DNA of 64,000 bases, taken from Russula earlei (Eukaryota; Basidiomycota; Agaricomycetes; Russulales; Russulaceae). Below the pieces are notes generated by a model. It had not been told where the DNA came from. It worked only from the letters and a program-made list of their open reading frames with translations, and did not search any database. The DNA is taken from contig JAGFNK010000002.1 in assembly GCA_025769875.1 (NCBI GenBank), positions 434,001 to 498,000 on the forward strand. Direction: 5' to 3'. Within the stretch, counting starts at the first letter, position 1; each line of letters opens with the position of its first letter. Shown one piece after another: positions 61,817 through 64,000 of this stretch. The position numbers were made by a program, and so were the translations under genes.

Positions 61817-62136
61817 TTAGGCCCCATTTACCAACCGAGAATTCTTGAATCTTGAACTTGAACTCAGATTTCGGTATTTTCTGGGGTTGACAGGAGTCAC
61901 AGGCGTGATGAACGATAACTTGATTAACTAATACGAGTTTCTTTAATTATAATTTCTTTAATTATAATTATGAGCTCTTTCCCACCAGATTTGCAAATTC
62001 GCTTGTTGTAATTGCATATTCATGTGTGTGCATATTCACATGAGGTAACACATGATTTGTAAAAAAAATATTTCTACATCGTGTCGGCCAGATGGCGATA
62101 TGGAGGGCATAGTTTGTACATACATGAAATTCTATG

Positions 62137-63570
62137 CTAGTCAACATGCACCCTTTGAATTCTCATTCTCACATATTGCTCCCACATGTCACCAGCAATT
62201 CTGTCTTGCCTGCGATTCGCTCGCTCCCTCTCACGCTGTGTCACTGGGCCTTCAGCAAGTTCACCAGCCTCCTCCTCATCTTGAGAGCCCATGTGGAGCT
62301 CAGCCACATCATCAAAGGCGGAAATCTCCCTAGGATCATACTCACAAATAAAATTGTGCAGTGCTGCAAGCGCAGCTGGGATGCGCACCTGAATTGACAT
62401 GTTATAGTTAAGGGGACGATTGAGTAATTGGAACCGTCACTTGAGGATTCCAAAGATGCGTTCTACGACATTGCGAGCTTGAGCATGACGCAGATTGAAC
62501 AACTCCTCATGCGTGCGTGGCCTGGGACAAATGTCAGTGAGAAAACTCAGGAGATGAGAAACATTACCTTGTGTTTGCGTGACCCCATCCGGCGAGATGG
62601 CACCGCACACCTTGATAAGGGGTGAGAAGTACATCTGATGAGGCAAAGCCTCCATTGCCAAGATAATACTTTCCGCTTGGGATAAAAAAATCAGAAAGTT
62701 GTGCATCAAGGAAGAGTGTTGCATCAGCAGTGGAACCCTCCCAACCAGTCAGGAGATAGGTGAAGCGGAGGTCGAAAGAACATGCCACAAGGCAGTTCTG
62801 TGTGATTACTCCTTTGTGGTTCCTCACCATGTCATGCTCGTCAGCAGTGGCAGAACACTTGATATGTGTGCCATCGACAGCGCCTAGGGCATCCTTGAGA
62901 TATGGATAGAGCTTGGGGTTACTTCGGATAAAGGGGTGAGGGGGCAAATTGGCATCAGGGAGCTGCACAAATGTGGTATAGAAGGGGGGGCTTGAGAGAA
63001 CTCCAAGATTTTTTTTAAAATACCTAACTGCCTGTCAGAACAAGTGTGAAGAAACCCAAGTGATACGTACTTTGAAATGGTGCGGGGTGACCGCTGGAAA
63101 CGCTCTCCGACATGAGTTGATGACAGCCCTGTAACAGCAGTATAGAGGAAGATGGCGATTTGTTCTTCAATTAGGACATGTCGTGATGAGGCAACACCGA
63201 GGTTTCGAATGGTCCGCCGGAGGGTGTCAAAGACATGTTTATGTACTCCAAGCTCGCTCTGAATGCGCTCTGGATGGCCAGTGAGTAGTTCATGAACCCA
63301 CGCAGCCCCAGTTAATGCTGATGTGTGATATGGAATACAACGAGGACAGATGGCTTGGAGGAGTTGTATATATGCTTCACAGCAAAGCAAGACAAGAGTC
63401 GACATATGCAAGAGGACCACAAGTCGTTGGCGTCGCTTCTTTACCAGTTGTTGATTGGGCATTGGGGGGGGGAAATGATGGGATGGACAACGCAACACTT
63501 TGAAAGTTTTTCTTTGCCGCCAAGCAGACTGAGTCAGCATAGACGGACTCAGTCCACCCTGTGACCGCAT
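62137..63570 (-). CDS. PIF/Harbinger (HARBI1-like) transposase
   Basis: From ATG 63,570 (MRSQGGLSPSMLTQSAW) come LGVHKHVFDTLRRTIRNLG and an HTH region EQIAIFLYTAVTGLSSTHV plus FQRSPRTISK. An intron joins to PPFYTTFVQLPDANLPPH. The DDE_4 core has GAVDGTHIKCSATADEHD (first Asp), then KYYLGNGGFASSDVLLTPY, where the expected second catalytic Asp (LxDxGY/F) is Asn. After an intron (about 62,574-62,522) comes RNVVERIFGILKRRF with the Glu. It ends RMRIQRVHVD at 62,137. Apart from the Asn the frame is intact. Confidence 0.82.
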
Positions 63571-63637
63571 GATACCATCAATGACAAATTATTTTACATA
63601 CACATAACACATGACAACATGACATTTGAAATTACAA

Positions 63638-64000
63638 TTACAATTTGGTTTGTGCTAACATATTACATATGTATTGACATGCAAGATCACGCAATTCTGG
63701 ATCCTTATCTAATCCAAGTGGCAGCCAGTGACCATCCTTGATATCAGTGGCAAGGGTTTTGACTGCCAGCGACCGACATGCATGCTCAGGAACCGTCATA
63801 AGCACAGGTACAACAGCACCTGTAGACGCATTCCCAAGTTGTTCATCAAGTGAGGGTGCGGCTTCAAGGGCAGGCTTGGGCTCGGGCTCATTGAGAGCTT
63901 GCACAGTCGAGTCAAAGGACTCAATGACCCTGTTCATGACCGCTGACATACCAACAACAGCAGATGCCGCAGTGTCGGTCCTTTGTTTTTTGCTTGACGT
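63638..64000 (-). CDS. Second ORF of the Harbinger element, partial
   Basis: An open frame enters from the window edge and ends at 63,638 (QYICNMLAQTKL). The visible part includes MSAVMNRVIESFDSTVQAL and VKTLATDIKDGHWLPLGLD. Harbinger elements usually carry a Myb/SANT-like partner that imports the transposase. The position (upstream of and co-oriented with the transposase) fits, but the Myb domain itself would lie outside the window, so this is inference. Confidence 0.5.
   Translation of the reverse strand, partial: TSSKKQRTDTAASAVVGMSAVMNRVIESFDSTVQALNEPEPKPALEAAPSLDEQLGNASTGAVVPVLMTVPEHACRSLAVKTLATDIKDGHWLPLGLDKDPELRDLACQYICNMLAQTKL

Larger units (their letters stand above)
61817..64000. 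mobile_element. PIF/Harbinger DNA transposon, right end outside window
   Basis: The left edge is inferred at TTA (61,817-61,819) followed by GGCCCCATTTACCAAC, the form expected of a Harbinger 3-bp TTA/TAA target duplication and a GGCCC-starting terminal repeat. Inside are a Harbinger transposase (62,137-63,570, -) and a second ORF (63,638 to the window edge, -). The right terminus lies beyond the window, so the ends cannot be paired here. CpG content is higher than in the adjacent pogo element. Confidence 0.6.

Noticed and set aside
1..64000. CRISPR arrays, bacterial operons, ribosome-binding sites, attachment sites
   Set aside because: The window is fungal nuclear DNA with spliced genes; no regularly spaced repeats or prokaryotic signals are present.

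Overview
This is nuclear DNA of a filamentous basidiomycete, most likely an Agaricomycete. The evidence is densely packed genes on both strands, many short (about 45-65 nt) GT-AG introns, and single-copy fungal genes read with high confidence (IQGAP, GCP3, Vip1/Asp1, Atg29, Ddi1, Spt3, SIN-type Cdc14, Rcf2). Nearly all genes are split by introns. Where I joined exons by eye I say so; boundaries I did not resolve are given as outer limits.

Layout. 1-4,086 is gene-poor: the 3' end of a peroxidase-like gene, a long fold-back element at about 2.16-2.58 kb, and one small secreted-protein gene. 4,087-52,631 is a compact gene-rich block. In order it holds IQGAP (-), GCP3/Spc98 (+), a Cu-transporting P-type ATPase (-), Vip1/Asp1 inositol pyrophosphate kinase (+), an FTS-like E2 variant (-), Rcf2 (+), a Nop13-like RRM protein (+), Ofd1/Tpa1 dioxygenase (-), a four-helix membrane protein (-), a damaged second Rcf2 copy (-), a coiled-coil tail-anchored protein (-), an FG nucleoporin (-), a small one-helix protein (-), cytochrome b5 (+), SIN Cdc14 (-), a FAH-family hydrolase (+), succinate-semialdehyde dehydrogenase (-), Yih1/IMPACT (-), a Zn2Cys6 regulator (+), Atg29 (+), Ddi1 (+) and Spt3 (-). 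From 52,632 to the end the DNA changes character: AT-rich, gene-poor, and filled with DNA transposons. These are a MITE-like element, a secreted repeat-protein gene, a decayed MULE with 50-bp TIRs and a 10-bp target duplication, a decayed CpG-depleted pogo-like element, and a younger PIF/Harbinger element running off the end.

The genes are mostly unrelated housekeeping functions; this is not a biosynthetic or defence cluster. Loose themes are cytokinesis and microtubules (IQGAP, GCP3, Cdc14, and Vip1, whose fission-yeast homologue affects microtubules), mitochondrial function (Rcf2 copies, SSADH), and stress or protein turnover (Yih1, Atg29, Ddi1).

The points most worth a second look are: several introns that only make sense with GC-AG boundaries; a pair of secreted proteins sharing the same signal-peptide exon and intron position, one carrying an undescribed HP..W repeat; loss of a metal-binding Cys in the Cu-ATPase; a perfect hairpin in the Cu-ATPase/Vip1 divergent promoter; and very different CpG content between neighbouring transposons, suggesting different ages under CpG-directed mutation.
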